The notes: generated by a model not told the origin, from the letters alone. DNA of 52,301 bases from an uncultured Acetatifactor sp. (GCA_934436435.1 CAKSAN010000019.1:1-52301); one strand, 5' to 3'; counted from the stretch's first letter, positions 8,653-17,554 are shown. Program-made: numbers and translations.

Positions 8653-10197
8653 ATGAGCGAACAGAGAACCTATCACAATCCTGTGCAGCGAGGCTTTTTC
8701 CCGGATCCTTCCGTGATCCGTGTCGGTGACGATTATTACATGGTGAATTCCAGTTTCCAGTATTTTCCGGCAATTCCCATTTCCCATTCCCGAGACATGG
8801 TGCATTGGCATATCATCGGACATGCCATCACGAACCCGGAGTGGCTGGACATCAGTGACATCCGGGATTCCCACGGAATCTGGGCACCGGATATCGAATA
8901 TGTGGATGGAAAATACTATATCTATGTTACCTTACGTCTGAATGCGGACGGCAAGCGTGACAATAACGTGATGCGTAGACAGCTGGTCATGGTGTCCGAC
9001 AGGCCGGAAGGCCCCTACAGCAAGCCGGTATGCCTGGAAGTGGATGATATTGATCCGTCTCTTTTTGTGGATGATGACGGCAGCAGATATATGATCATTG
9101 CGAAAGCAGCACAGGCGGTTCCCCTGACGGCGGACGGATTGGCTGTGGCAGGCCCTGCGAAGACCGCATGGGAAGGCACCGGCGAGCGCTGCTCCGAAGG
9201 CCCTCATATTATGAAAAAAGACGGTTACTATTATGCCATCGTGGCAGAGGGCGGTACCGGTTACGGTCATGGAATCAACGTGGGAAGAAGCAGGAATTTC
9301 TATGGCCCTTATGAGTGCTCTCCCTACAATCCGGTCATGCGCCAGAAGGATCCCGCTGCACCTATCCAGAGAGCCGGACACGGCAAGCTGGTACAGGATC
9401 AGAACGGCCAGTGGTGGTGCTATTACCTCTGTGGCAGACCCAATGGGGGCAAATACACTACCGTAGGCAGAGAGTCGGCACTGGATCCCGTACAGTGGAC
9501 GGAGGACGGCTGGTTTACCGTCAACGAGGGAAAAGGTCCCAGCCTGACACAGACCGCACCGGATCTGCCGGAATGTATTTATGAAAGAAATCTGTTCGAC
9601 GATTTTAACGATACGAAGCTGAATCTGGAATGGGAGTTCGTCCGCAACCCGGATAACGGTTCCTGGTCACTAACGGAGCGTCCCGGATATTTTCGGATCT
9701 GGACCAGAGACGGACAACTGAATGAGATCCGTGCAAAAAATACACTGCTGCGCAGAGAACAGGAATTGTCCTACGTGGCAGAGACAAAGCTGGAGTTCTA
9801 CCCGGATAAGGACGGGGAACAGGCAGGACTGACCTGTTACTACAGCACAGCCACCTATGCCAGATGTTCCCTGTGCTATGAGGGCGGCAGGAAGATCCAG
9901 TTGGTCATCAACCGCAATCACGGCGAGGAACTGATGGCGGAAGTGGACAATGTGAAGAAAGCACCTGTGTACCTGAAAGTGGTGGTGGAGAAGCTGACCA
10001 GAAATTTCTATTACAGCTATGACGGGGAGAACTGGGAGCAGGTCGGCATTCTGGAGAACTGTATTTACCTCTGCGACGAGGGTGTTCCCGACGATCCCAA
10101 GCGCCACACCGGCACGCTGGTAGGCATCTACGCCAACAACGGAGGTTGCGGAAGCCGCAAAGCAGCGGATTTTGACTACTTCAAATATGAGGATTAG
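8653..10197 (+). CDS. Glycoside hydrolase family 43, beta-xylosidase/arabinofuranosidase type
   Basis: The 514-aa enzyme cleaves xylosidic or arabinosidic bonds of hemicellulose fragments. The N-terminal five-bladed propeller shows the family 43 triad: general base D18 (FFPDPSVI), pKa modulator D134 (DIDPSLFVD) and acid E182 (CSEGPHI). A C-terminal beta-sandwich (about 315-510) with WEFVRNP resembles the family's usual accessory domain. It has no signal peptide, so it acts on imported oligosaccharides in the cytoplasm. AAGGAG is 6 nt before the ATG. It stands alone without a sugar transporter beside it. Exact substrate cannot be told; xylan 1,4-beta-xylosidase is the most likely. Confidence 0.9.
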   Translation: MSEQRTYHNPVQRGFFPDPSVIRVGDDYYMVNSSFQYFPAIPISHSRDMVHWHIIGHAITNPEWLDISDIRDSHGIWAPDIEYVDGKYYIYVTLRLNADGKRDNNVMRRQLVMVSDRPEGPYSKPVCLEVDDIDPSLFVDDDGSRYMIIAKAAQAVPLTADGLAVAGPAKTAWEGTGERCSEGPHIMKKDGYYYAIVAEGGTGYGHGINVGRSRNFYGPYECSPYNPVMRQKDPAAPIQRAGHGKLVQDQNGQWWCYYLCGRPNGGKYTTVGRESALDPVQWTEDGWFTVNEGKGPSLTQTAPDLPECIYERNLFDDFNDTKLNLEWEFVRNPDNGSWSLTERPGYFRIWTRDGQLNEIRAKNTLLRREQELSYVAETKLEFYPDKDGEQAGLTCYYSTATYARCSLCYEGGRKIQLVINRNHGEELMAEVDNVKKAPVYLKVVVEKLTRNFYYSYDGENWEQVGILENCIYLCDEGVPDDPKRHTGTLVGIYANNGGCGSRKAADFDYFKYED

Positions 10198-10259
10198 ACA
10201 AAAAAAGCAGCTGAATTTTGGTTAAAAGTGCGAAAAAGTCGCAACTGTAAGAAATTTGT

Positions 10260-10288
10260 TTGCCAAATAGTCGAAATAATGGTAAAAT
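10260..10288 (+). promoter_or_regulatory. Promoter of a small RNA candidate
   Basis: TTGCCA (10260-10265) and TAAAAT (10283-10288) are 17 bp apart. The predicted start at about 10295 is the first base of a 32-nt palindrome. Confidence 0.5.
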
Positions 10289-10294
10289 AATTAT

Positions 10295-10401
10295 GATTCA
10301 AAATGTAAGCACTTACATTTTGAATCGACAGGAACAAATGCAACGCATAGTTTCATACATCTCTTTTCAAAGGATCCCGGGTGAACAACCCGGGATCTTT
10401 T
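10295..10401 (+). ncRNA. Candidate small RNA with 5' palindrome and terminator
   Basis: The predicted transcript starts with a perfect 15-bp hairpin (10295-10309 with 10312-10326, 2-nt centre) and ends at the hairpin GATCCCGGGT/ACCCGGGATC (10373-10382 with 10388-10397) followed by TTTT. No reading frame is present. Alternatively the palindrome is an operator and the second hairpin is the terminator of the GH43 gene. Confidence 0.4.
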
Positions 10402-10408
10402 GATGGGG

Positions 10409-10435
10409 TGAAACTTTTTATTCCCATAGGGCGTC
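10409..10435 (+). promoter_or_regulatory. ECF-type promoter, probable autoregulation
   Basis: TGAAAC (10409-10414) followed by TTTTT, then CGTC (10432-10435) after a 17-bp spacer, matches the ECF sigma W/V promoter pattern (TGAAAC, N16-17, CGT). It lies about 60 bp before the ECF sigma gene, so the sigma factor probably reads its own gene. Confidence 0.6.
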
Positions 10436-10493
10436 AAATATTATAGAATACAGAAAAATAATTGCATGCAGTTCAGAAGTGAGGAAAGGATAT

Positions 10494-10973
10494 ATGTCGG
10501 ACAGAAAAAAAGAACAGGCGGTGGAGCGTGCCCTGACGGAAGGGTATGAGAAATATTACCGTCTTGCCTATAGTTATGTACACAATGAAGCGGACGCGCT
10601 GGATATTGTACAGGAAGCAGCCTATAAAGCAATCTTAAAGAGTGACAGCCTGAGGGAACCGCAGTACGTGGAGACCTGGGTGTACCGGATCGTGGTCAAC
10701 GAGGCCTGCAGCTTTCTGCGGAGCCGGAAGGAAAATGCGGATGTGGACGAGATCCAGGCGGCAAGGGAAGATACCTATGAAAATATTGATTTAAAACGGG
10801 CCATAGAAAATCTTGACCCGAAGGATCGGGCTATCGTGATCCTGCGATTTTTTGAGGACAGGCAGCTGGAGGAGATCGCAGGGATCCTGGATGAGAACTT
10901 AAGCACCGTAAAGAGCAGATTATACCGGGTGATGAAAAAGCTGCGGCTGAATCTGGAAGGCAGTACCGGGTGA
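10494..10973 (+). CDS. ECF RNA polymerase sigma factor, SigV-like
   Basis: The 159-aa protein has only the sigma-2 region (about 15-80, with YSYVHNEADALDIVQEAAYKA) and the sigma-4 region (about 100-155, LEEIAGILDENLSTVKSRLYR), as ECF factors do. AAAGGA lies 4-5 nt before ATG 10494; an earlier GTG in the same frame is less good. The next gene encodes an RsiV-like anti-sigma factor, so this is probably a SigV-type factor for cell-envelope stress such as lysozyme. A TGAAAC/CGTC promoter upstream suggests autoregulation. The SigV subtype is inferred from the neighbour. Confidence 0.88.
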   Translation: MSDRKKEQAVERALTEGYEKYYRLAYSYVHNEADALDIVQEAAYKAILKSDSLREPQYVETWVYRIVVNEACSFLRSRKENADVDEIQAAREDTYENIDLKRAIENLDPKDRAIVILRFFEDRQLEEIAGILDENLSTVKSRLYRVMKKLRLNLEGSTG

Positions 10974-11044
10974 TCCCGCAACCGCTGACACAGACATTAG
11001 GATTGACATGACCGGTCCCAAAGACCGGCAGATGGAGAATAGAT

Positions 11045-12019
11045 ATGACAGAACAGGAACAGTTAAGACAGTTAAAAGAGGAGTATGAAAATATGACAAT
11101 ACCTGAGGCGGGACTGGAACGGCTACAGGAAGGTATCGACAGAGCCCGGATGGAGAAAAAAAGAGCAGAGCGGGCCAGAAGACGCTCTGCATGGACGGCG
11201 GCAGCAGCGGCAGTGGCCGTGCTGATTGCGCTGCCCAATACCAACGTACAGATCGCCCATGCCATGGAGAGTCTTCCGCTACTGGGAGGTTTTTTCCGGC
11301 TGGTGACGGTGCGGCAGTACAATTACAGTGATGAGAATCATGATGCCGAAGTGGAACTGGCACAGATCATCCAAGAGGATGCGGGAGACAATACTTCTGT
11401 GGGAGAAGTGGCAGTAGGTGCGGCAGCTCCGGATGGTGCAGATGCCGGAAGCATGGAAGGTGCCGGGCAGGAGGCCGCAGTTGCCAAGGTGTCGGAAGAC
11501 GGTGTACAGGAAGTCAATCAGGATATGGAGGCCACGGTAGAGGAGCTGATCCGCCAGTTCGAAGACACTTTATCCGAGGAAGGCTACCATGGTCTGCATG
11601 TATCCCAGGAGGTCGTGACGGATAATGCGAAATATTATACGGTAAAGTTAAGCGTTCTGGAGACGGTAGCCAGCGGCTACGAGCATAACCAGTTTTATAC
11701 CATTGATAAGCAGACGAAAGATGTGGTGACACTGGCGGACCTGTTTGCGGAGGGAAGTGACTACATCTCTGTGATCAGTGAAAATATCAAGACCCAGATG
11801 CGGGAGCAGATGGCAGAGGATGAGGGCGTGATCTATTTTCTGGATGAGACGGATATGCCGGAGTTCAATTTCCGGAGTATCACGGAGCAGACGAATTTTT
11901 ATTTTAATGAAAAAGGGGAACTGGTCATTGCTTTTGATGAATACGAAGTGGCTCCCGGTTACATGGGAGCACCGGAATTTGTGATCCCCACAGAAACTGT
12001 AGAAACATTATATAAATAG
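11045..12019 (+). CDS. RsiV-like membrane anti-sigma factor (DUF3298)
   Basis: The 324-aa protein has a cytoplasmic N-terminus (1-48) rich in Lys/Arg/Glu, one membrane helix (about 49-64), a low-complexity Ala/Gly/Asp stretch, and an extracellular C-terminal domain (about 190-320). Its segment YTIDKQTKDVVTLADLF and its end FVIPTETVETLY fit the DUF3298 family. In Bacillus and C. difficile, RsiV holds SigV at the membrane and is cleaved when its outer domain binds lysozyme. GGAG is 8 nt before the ATG. It follows the sigma gene by 71 nt. The membrane and outer domain layout is visible; lysozyme sensing is inferred. Confidence 0.82.
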   Translation: MTEQEQLRQLKEEYENMTIPEAGLERLQEGIDRARMEKKRAERARRRSAWTAAAAAVAVLIALPNTNVQIAHAMESLPLLGGFFRLVTVRQYNYSDENHDAEVELAQIIQEDAGDNTSVGEVAVGAAAPDGADAGSMEGAGQEAAVAKVSEDGVQEVNQDMEATVEELIRQFEDTLSEEGYHGLHVSQEVVTDNAKYYTVKLSVLETVASGYEHNQFYTIDKQTKDVVTLADLFAEGSDYISVISENIKTQMREQMAEDEGVIYFLDETDMPEFNFRSITEQTNFYFNEKGELVIAFDEYEVAPGYMGAPEFVIPTETVETLYK

Positions 12020-12021
12020 AC

Positions 12022-12110
12022 TTGTAGAAAGCTGTCATTTTCCGTATAATCTTAGTGACTGTTCCGAGCCATGGTAATAGCATTGTAAGACATGAGGCTC
12101 TGAATAGTTA
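12022..12110 (+). promoter_or_regulatory. Promoter and hairpin leader of the HTH gene
   Basis: TTGTAG (12022-12027) and TATAAT (12045-12050) are 17 bp apart. The leader starts with an imperfect hairpin (12055-12073 with 12091-12110) whose arms read ACTGTTCCGAGCC and GGCTCTGAATAGT. The same arm sequence recurs at 22503 and 32091, so it is a dispersed repeat. Confidence 0.6.
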
Positions 12111-12142
12111 CTACAGAATGGTTTTTTGAAAGGAAAAGCAGC

Positions 12143-13888
12143 ATGGACAATAAGAGATTTCATGAGCAGTTAAATGAATATCTGGAGGAACTGGATTGTA
12201 CCGCAAAGGAATTGGGAGAAGCCTCCGGATTGTCGGCTGCCACACTCAGCAGATATCGCTCCGGCGTCCGGGTACCGGACACGGATGCAGAAGCTTTTGC
12301 CGGCATATGCCGGGCGATTGCCGGGATCGCCGGCCAGCGCGGAATAGAAACACTTACCGAGGAGAAGGTCAGAGAGAGTTTTTTGTGCTGTGAGGACATG
12401 ATCGCAGTAGATAAAGAACAGCTGCGAACGAACTTTAAGCTGTTGTCAACGGTATTAAATCTGAATATGAACAGCCTGTGTCAACAGATCAATTATGGCA
12501 GTTCCACTGTTTTTCGTTTTCGAAGCGGCTCCCGTCAGCCATCTGAGCCTGAAAAATTTGCCGAGGCTGTGGCAAAATATGTGGCAGAGGTATGCACAGA
12601 AGAAACAGAACGGGAGAAGCTGGCGCAGATTCTGCAATGCGATGTCAGCGAGTTCGACGTAAAAGAGCAGGCTGCGGCCATAATAAAAGAATGGCTTTTG
12701 AATGCAAACAGGGAGAACAAAAAAGAAGTATCCCATTTTCTGGAACAACTGGATCAGTTTGATCTGAATGAATATATTAAAGCAATTCATTTTGACGAAT
12801 GGAAAGTTCCTCCATCGATTCCGTTCCGTCTGGCAACATCGAAATCCTATACCGGATTGAAAAATATGATGGAAGCGGAACTGGATTTTCTGAAGGATAC
12901 GGTATTGAGCAGATCCATGGATCCGGTGATCATGTACAGTGATATGCCGATGGAAAAGATGGCAAAGGATCCGGAATTCCCGAAAAAATGGATGTTTGGT
13001 ATGGCTATGATGCTGAAAAAAGGACTGCATCTGCACCAGATCCATAATCTGAATCGTTCTTTTGAGGAAATGATGCTGGGACTGGAGAGCTGGATCCCCA
13101 TGTATATGACGGGACAGATCTCACCGTATTATCTGAAAACAGGACAGGATCAGGTATTTCTGCATTTTTTGAAGGTATCCGGTTCGGTAGCTTTGTCCGG
13201 TGAAGCCATCCGAGGTTATCACAGTGAGGGAAAATATTATCTGGCCCGCTCTAAGAATGAGGTGGTGTATTATCAGAAGCGCGCCAAAGAACTTTTGAAT
13301 TCCGCCAATCCGTTGATGGATATCTACCGGATGGAAAATGCCGGAGCATTTGGGGCATTTTTGAGGTCTGATGCGGACACCGAGGGCAGGAGAAGAAATA
13401 TTTTATCGGCACCGCCCCTATGGATCGCGGACAGAGAGTGGTTGGAACAGTTTTTAGTGCGGCGGGAAGTGCCTGAGGAGCAGGCACAGAAAATTTTGGC
13501 CTATGCGGATACCCGCAGGCAGTTAAACCAGCGTATTTTACAGAAAAACCGTATGACAGATGAGATCTCATTGCCGGAGCGGGAAGAATTCGACCAATAT
13601 CCCGTGACGCTTTCCGTAAGCGGAATGTTTTACGAGACGGATCTTTCCTACACCTGGGAGGAATATCAGGAGCATCTGGAGCAGGTGAGAAAGTATGCAC
13701 AGACCCACGAAAATTATATTCTGGAAGAAACAAAGGCCCATGCGTTCCGGAATCTGCAGATACAGATCCATGAAGGAAAATGGGCCATGGTATCTAAGGG
13801 AAAAGCCCCGGCGATCCACTTTGTAATCTATCATTCCCGGTTAAGGGAGGCCATAGAACATTTTATACCGCCGATGGTGGAGGATTAG
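12143..13888 (+). CDS. Large protein with two N-terminal HTH domains, unknown function
   Basis: The 581-aa protein begins with an XRE-like helix-turn-helix (about 10-60, KELGEASGLSAATLSRYRSG) and a second similar unit (about 98-140, NLNMNSLCQQINYGSSTVFR) ending in RQPSEPEKFAE. The remaining 430 residues are mostly helical, with no motif I can name and no membrane segment. AAGGA lies 8-10 nt before the ATG. It has its own promoter with a hairpin leader. The stop codon overlaps the stop of the convergent gene by 3 nt. A DNA-binding regulator with a ligand- or partner-binding C-terminus is likely; the target is unknown. Confidence 0.75.
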   Translation: MDNKRFHEQLNEYLEELDCTAKELGEASGLSAATLSRYRSGVRVPDTDAEAFAGICRAIAGIAGQRGIETLTEEKVRESFLCCEDMIAVDKEQLRTNFKLLSTVLNLNMNSLCQQINYGSSTVFRFRSGSRQPSEPEKFAEAVAKYVAEVCTEETEREKLAQILQCDVSEFDVKEQAAAIIKEWLLNANRENKKEVSHFLEQLDQFDLNEYIKAIHFDEWKVPPSIPFRLATSKSYTGLKNMMEAELDFLKDTVLSRSMDPVIMYSDMPMEKMAKDPEFPKKWMFGMAMMLKKGLHLHQIHNLNRSFEEMMLGLESWIPMYMTGQISPYYLKTGQDQVFLHFLKVSGSVALSGEAIRGYHSEGKYYLARSKNEVVYYQKRAKELLNSANPLMDIYRMENAGAFGAFLRSDADTEGRRRNILSAPPLWIADREWLEQFLVRREVPEEQAQKILAYADTRRQLNQRILQKNRMTDEISLPEREEFDQYPVTLSVSGMFYETDLSYTWEEYQEHLEQVRKYAQTHENYILEETKAHAFRNLQIQIHEGKWAMVSKGKAPAIHFVIYHSRLREAIEHFIPPMVED

Positions 13889-15084
13889 TGACGCTCCAGT
13901 TCTTCCCATTCGGGGCCTAATTGCAGACTTCCGTCTTTGCTTCCTACGAAGGTGCCGTTATGATGGTAGATGTGTTCATATGCCACATCTGCCTCATAAC
14001 CTCTTCCGGAGGAATCCGTATAAGTGTTGACTCCGCGAATGCCATCCGAGGATCTGTCGTAGATTCGATCCATCTGCCGGCTGTGATCATAAATTCCCTG
14101 ATTTACAATGTCTGAAGTCTCAGACAGCGTACGGGATATCTGCTGGGAAGACCGGATGGCGTTCTGTTGTCTCTGCATGGCCCCCTGCATCTGGATCTGT
14201 TGGACATTTCTGAGTTCCTCTTCCTGCAATGCAAAATAGAGGGGAGCGTAACGCAGCTCGGCCAGAAATTTGTCAAATATCGCTTCGTAAGAATCATTTT
14301 CCGTATGGGGGTACACTAACAGCAGATCAAAAGCCCGCCCCCAGTCAAAGGTTTCCATACCTCCGATACCGTACATGGCGCCCATAAAGGCCATCCCTTT
14401 TTTCAGAAAATCCATAACATCCGTAGAATTTCCCGAAGATTCCTTCGGAGCCTTGGCAAGGATCGTGGCGAAATAACCATCATAGACCATATCGTTCTGG
14501 CGAAGACGGAACTGAAATTTTCCGGCTTCCGTCATAACGTTTTTTTCCAGCTTCTGAGAAGCCTCCTGTTGAAACAGGAGAGTTTTTTTCTGTAAGAGTT
14601 CATTGGAACAGGGACGCATCTGGATCTGAGGAGTTCCGCAGATGGCGGAGATACGTTCTACGGCATATTGGGAAAGGGGAACCATTCTGCGATAGCATAC
14701 CAGAGAACGGGGATCCAGCTGGTAGTCCCGGCGCCCCATGCCGGGCAGAGAGGAGCCGGGAGTGTAATCCTTATAATAGGCAAACGGCAGGAAAAACATT
14801 CTGGCACCTTCCGGAGACCAGAGCTGCAGGGCTTTGCAGACAGCGGCCAGGGTGGAGACAGAATTATCATCCGTGACACGACAGGACCATCCCCTGGGAA
14901 TATATGCCTGGAACAAAGGGCCTCTGCCGGCATAGTCAATGCGTTGTATTTCGGGCGCTTCTTTCTTCTGACCGGAGGATAAAATGTATTCGGTATCACA
15001 ATATTCACAGCGGATTTTGAGAGCACCATAAGGTACTTTAAGAGAATGACCGCAATTTCTGCATTTCACTTCTGTGTATTCCAT
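13885..15084 (-). CDS. Zinc-ribbon protein with PsbP/Mog1-like region, unknown function
   Basis: The 399-aa cytoplasmic protein starts with a zinc ribbon: CRNC (C8, C11) and CEYC (C26, C29). A middle domain (about 45-265) opens with FQAYIPRGWSCRV, a style seen in PsbP/Mog1-like folds. The tail (about 300-395) is Gln/Ser-rich, contains SETSDIVNQGIYDHSRQMDRI, and ends WEELERH. I chose the ATG at 15084 because GAGAGGG is 7 nt upstream. The middle and tail resemble the secreted lipoprotein at 16400-17491 (IPQGWVVE; SEMSDSIMSSW; TETGEIYQ), so the two look like cytoplasmic and surface versions of one protein. Function is unknown. Confidence 0.75.
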   Translation of the reverse strand: MEYTEVKCRNCGHSLKVPYGALKIRCEYCDTEYILSSGQKKEAPEIQRIDYAGRGPLFQAYIPRGWSCRVTDDNSVSTLAAVCKALQLWSPEGARMFFLPFAYYKDYTPGSSLPGMGRRDYQLDPRSLVCYRRMVPLSQYAVERISAICGTPQIQMRPCSNELLQKKTLLFQQEASQKLEKNVMTEAGKFQFRLRQNDMVYDGYFATILAKAPKESSGNSTDVMDFLKKGMAFMGAMYGIGGMETFDWGRAFDLLLVYPHTENDSYEAIFDKFLAELRYAPLYFALQEEELRNVQQIQMQGAMQRQQNAIRSSQQISRTLSETSDIVNQGIYDHSRQMDRIYDRSSDGIRGVNTYTDSSGRGYEADVAYEHIYHHNGTFVGSKDGSLQLGPEWEELERH

Positions 15085-15141
15085 TAGAATTCCCTCTCTT
15101 CTTTCCTTCATCCGTTCACTTCTGACGGTGGTATGATTCCA

Positions 15142-15229
15142 ACAATTATAATTGTCTCATTACTATTATATAGGATATAAAAAAGAGAGAAACTAAAAAT
15201 TTCCAAATTGGAAAGTGCCAAATCGGAAA
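15142..15229. promoter_or_regulatory. Operator-like palindromes between divergent genes
   Basis: Three signals lie between the divergent genes: palindrome ACAATTATAATTGT (15142-15155), palindrome TTTCCAAATTGGAAA (15200-15214), and a direct repeat CCAAATTGGAAA/CCAAATCGGAAA at 15203 and 15218. A shared regulator, perhaps the HTH protein at 12143, could bind here. Confidence 0.4.
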
Positions 15230-15305
15230 ATGCAGGCCTGCCCATGACGGTTTCCGGTACAATAAAAGCAAAAGCAGAAGAAATACGAAAACGGAGGCGG
15301 AAGTA

Positions 15306-16403
15306 TTGAGGAGAAAATTTTATGGAATATTGACAGCCGTTTTGTTATGCGGAGTCTGCAGTGCCTGTGGAAATCCGGCGGGAAATGAAGGGACATCCGT
15401 GGAAACGCAAGGGATCACAACAGGGACAGAATCCCCGGGAAATTATAAGGAGTATAACGGCTATGGATGTTATGACCAGAGCGGACATCTGAAGTATTAT
15501 ATAGAAACCGGGGAAGACATTCGGCTGCATTGCTTTTTCCAGTCAGGAAGTCCGGAGTATGAAGAGGAAGTTTATATTTTGCATCTGCCAGAGGAAGAAA
15601 ATGCAGGAGAGGAACTTGTGATCGGACAGATCACCGATGAGAACGGACAGGATCTGTCGGATAGTTTTTCTATGTTAAAGTTTGTCTTTGAGCCGGAGCA
15701 GGTGCTTTTGCAGGTGGAACGAAAAGAGGAACGTCTGGCGGGAGGAGACTCGGATAATATCCAGACCGGAGAATATATCTTGCTTCCGCTACAGGAAATC
15801 CCGGAAAAGGAAGAGAAAGTGCAGGCGGCTCCTCTGGAAAGCGGAGAATTGCTGGCAATGGCAAGAGCAGGTTATGAGAAAGAGACCGGATTTCTTGCAC
15901 CGGAAGCGGAATGCCTGGATAATGGTGACGGAACATATACGATTCATTTATATGAAATTGTGCAGGAGGATGACAGCTGGCACACCGCTACTTCCGGCTG
16001 GTATACCGTAAATGCTTTTGGTGAGGGGACGGATGATGTTATGGGGGGACAGATACAATTACAGGAACTTTCTCCGGCAGAGGTAGCAAAATATCTGCCT
16101 GCCCCGGTAAAACTTACCTATTTGCAGGAGGGGGAGGCCTCCAATGAATGGGAGATCACGGATGCCGGTATCCTACAGCAGTGCCTGGAGGCATTGCAGC
16201 AGATGACAATAGGGGAGCAAAACGACCTGCGTGCTGCGGATGCGGGGGAAGCGTTCTGTTTTGAATTGGCAGACGGAAGTACTTGGACGGTCCGTTTTGA
16301 AGCAGGCAGACTATTAAGGGGAAATATCTGTTATGAAGTGGAAGGATATAAGGAATTGCATGGAATCGTAAATGATTATTTAATGGAGGAAGGATTACAA
16401 TGA
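15306..16403 (+). CDS. Lipoprotein of unknown function
   Basis: The 365-aa protein begins with a signal peptide (RRKFYGILTAVLLCG) and a lipobox-like CSAC with C21, so it is probably lipid-anchored outside the membrane. The mature part is acidic, with YNGYGCYDQSGHLKYYIETG near the start and DNGDGTYTIHLYEIVQ in the middle. No family is recognised. The start is a TTG at 15306, the only one that gives the basic N-terminus, with GGAGG 8 nt before it. It overlaps the next lipoprotein gene by 4 nt (ATGA), showing an operon. Confidence 0.75.
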   Translation: MRRKFYGILTAVLLCGVCSACGNPAGNEGTSVETQGITTGTESPGNYKEYNGYGCYDQSGHLKYYIETGEDIRLHCFFQSGSPEYEEEVYILHLPEEENAGEELVIGQITDENGQDLSDSFSMLKFVFEPEQVLLQVERKEERLAGGDSDNIQTGEYILLPLQEIPEKEEKVQAAPLESGELLAMARAGYEKETGFLAPEAECLDNGDGTYTIHLYEIVQEDDSWHTATSGWYTVNAFGEGTDDVMGGQIQLQELSPAEVAKYLPAPVKLTYLQEGEASNEWEITDAGILQQCLEALQQMTIGEQNDLRAADAGEAFCFELADGSTWTVRFEAGRLLRGNICYEVEGYKELHGIVNDYLMEEGLQ

Positions 16404-17491
16404 AGCGATGGATGATTTTAGGGGTATCCCTGATAATATCAATGCTGGCAATTACCGGTTGTGGGGGAAATACCATCGAAAGCGAAGAAGCCACACAGGC
16501 TACCGTATCCCCCACAGAATCGTCGGCGGAACCGGTGGTGGCGGAAAGCAAGGAGGAACCGGTGGTGGAAGAGCAGAACTTCACGATCACACCGATTTAC
16601 TCCGGACTGGAACTGGAGCCTTATTCCTGTTACGACTTTTCCATGGAAATACCACAGGGATGGGTCGTGGAGAGTACCCAGACGATCGCGGGAATGCAGC
16701 ATGCGATCCATGTGTATGATCCGGAATGCTCGGTGAATCAAATTCTGTTTATTTTGAAGGCAGAGCCTTTATATATGGATGAGACCATGCAATATTTATT
16801 TTCCACCTATGGACAGGAATGGGGAGCATTTCCGGTTCTGAATGATGTGTCCACCGAAGGATTTTTCAATGTGTTCTCCCAATATGCCGATGCCATAGAA
16901 ATACAGCCTGCCTATAGTACCATTTCTCTGCCGAGAATACAGCAGGTGTCCGCCATGGAAGGCTACGGGCAGGAGGATACCCTGTTATATGCAGATTTTT
17001 GGCAGGATGGCGCGGAAGGAGAGGGAATGTTTTACACAGAACTGCAGCCTTTCAGTACCCCGGGAATGGGAACCGGATACTATATGGCCTATAATGTGAT
17101 TGCCATGACGGCCGAGAAGGATACCTTCCAGAACTGGGAGGAGATCCTGACCAGAAGTATGAGCACCCTGGACTATTCCCAGGACTTTGTGAATTTTGCG
17201 ATGGGACAGAGTGACCAACAGGTGGCTACTTCAAGACAGCTCAGTCAGGTGGCATCTGAGATGTCTGACAGTATTATGTCATCCTGGGAGAACCGGAATA
17301 AAAGCGATGACATCATACGGCAGAAGCAGAGTGATGCGACTTTTGGCCTTGAAAGAGTGATGGATACGGAGACCGGCGAGATCTACCAGACGGAAAACGG
17401 GTTTACCGACTGGTATGACGGAGAGCGGTACCAGCCCATCACGGATGAACAATATACAGAAGCAGTCAAAGGAGAATTTTCCTGGAAATAA
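16400..17491 (+). CDS. Lipoprotein paralogous to the zinc-ribbon protein
   Basis: The 363-aa protein has a clear lipoprotein signal (lipobox AITGC, C21), a Glu/Ser/Pro-rich spacer (about 25-65), and a domain starting with YDFSMEIPQGWVVES. Its C-terminal part (about 285-360) lines up by eye with the tail of the zinc-ribbon protein at 13885-15084: SRQLSQVASEMSDSI, then a helical QMDRI/SDDII segment, a TETGEIY turn, and a Trp-rich end. GGAGGAAGG is 6 nt before the ATG. It is coupled to the preceding lipoprotein gene. A terminator follows. Function is unknown; a shared envelope-associated role with the cytoplasmic paralog is inferred. Confidence 0.75.
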   Translation: MKRWMILGVSLIISMLAITGCGGNTIESEEATQATVSPTESSAEPVVAESKEEPVVEEQNFTITPIYSGLELEPYSCYDFSMEIPQGWVVESTQTIAGMQHAIHVYDPECSVNQILFILKAEPLYMDETMQYLFSTYGQEWGAFPVLNDVSTEGFFNVFSQYADAIEIQPAYSTISLPRIQQVSAMEGYGQEDTLLYADFWQDGAEGEGMFYTELQPFSTPGMGTGYYMAYNVIAMTAEKDTFQNWEEILTRSMSTLDYSQDFVNFAMGQSDQQVATSRQLSQVASEMSDSIMSSWENRNKSDDIIRQKQSDATFGLERVMDTETGEIYQTENGFTDWYDGERYQPITDEQYTEAVKGEFSWK

Positions 17492-17511
17492 AATATATCT
17501 AAAAGCAATAG

Positions 17512-17554
17512 TTCCCGCATATCATGAAACAAGAGGATATGCGGGAGTTTTTTT
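17512..17554 (+). terminator. Terminator that also holds the next gene's ribosome site
   Basis: CCCGCATATC (17514-17523) pairs with GATATGCGGG (17536-17545), extended by two weaker pairs, followed by seven T (17548-17554). The next start codon is at 17555, right after the T-run. The only ribosome site, GGGAG (17543-17547), is in the 3' arm. Confidence 0.75.
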
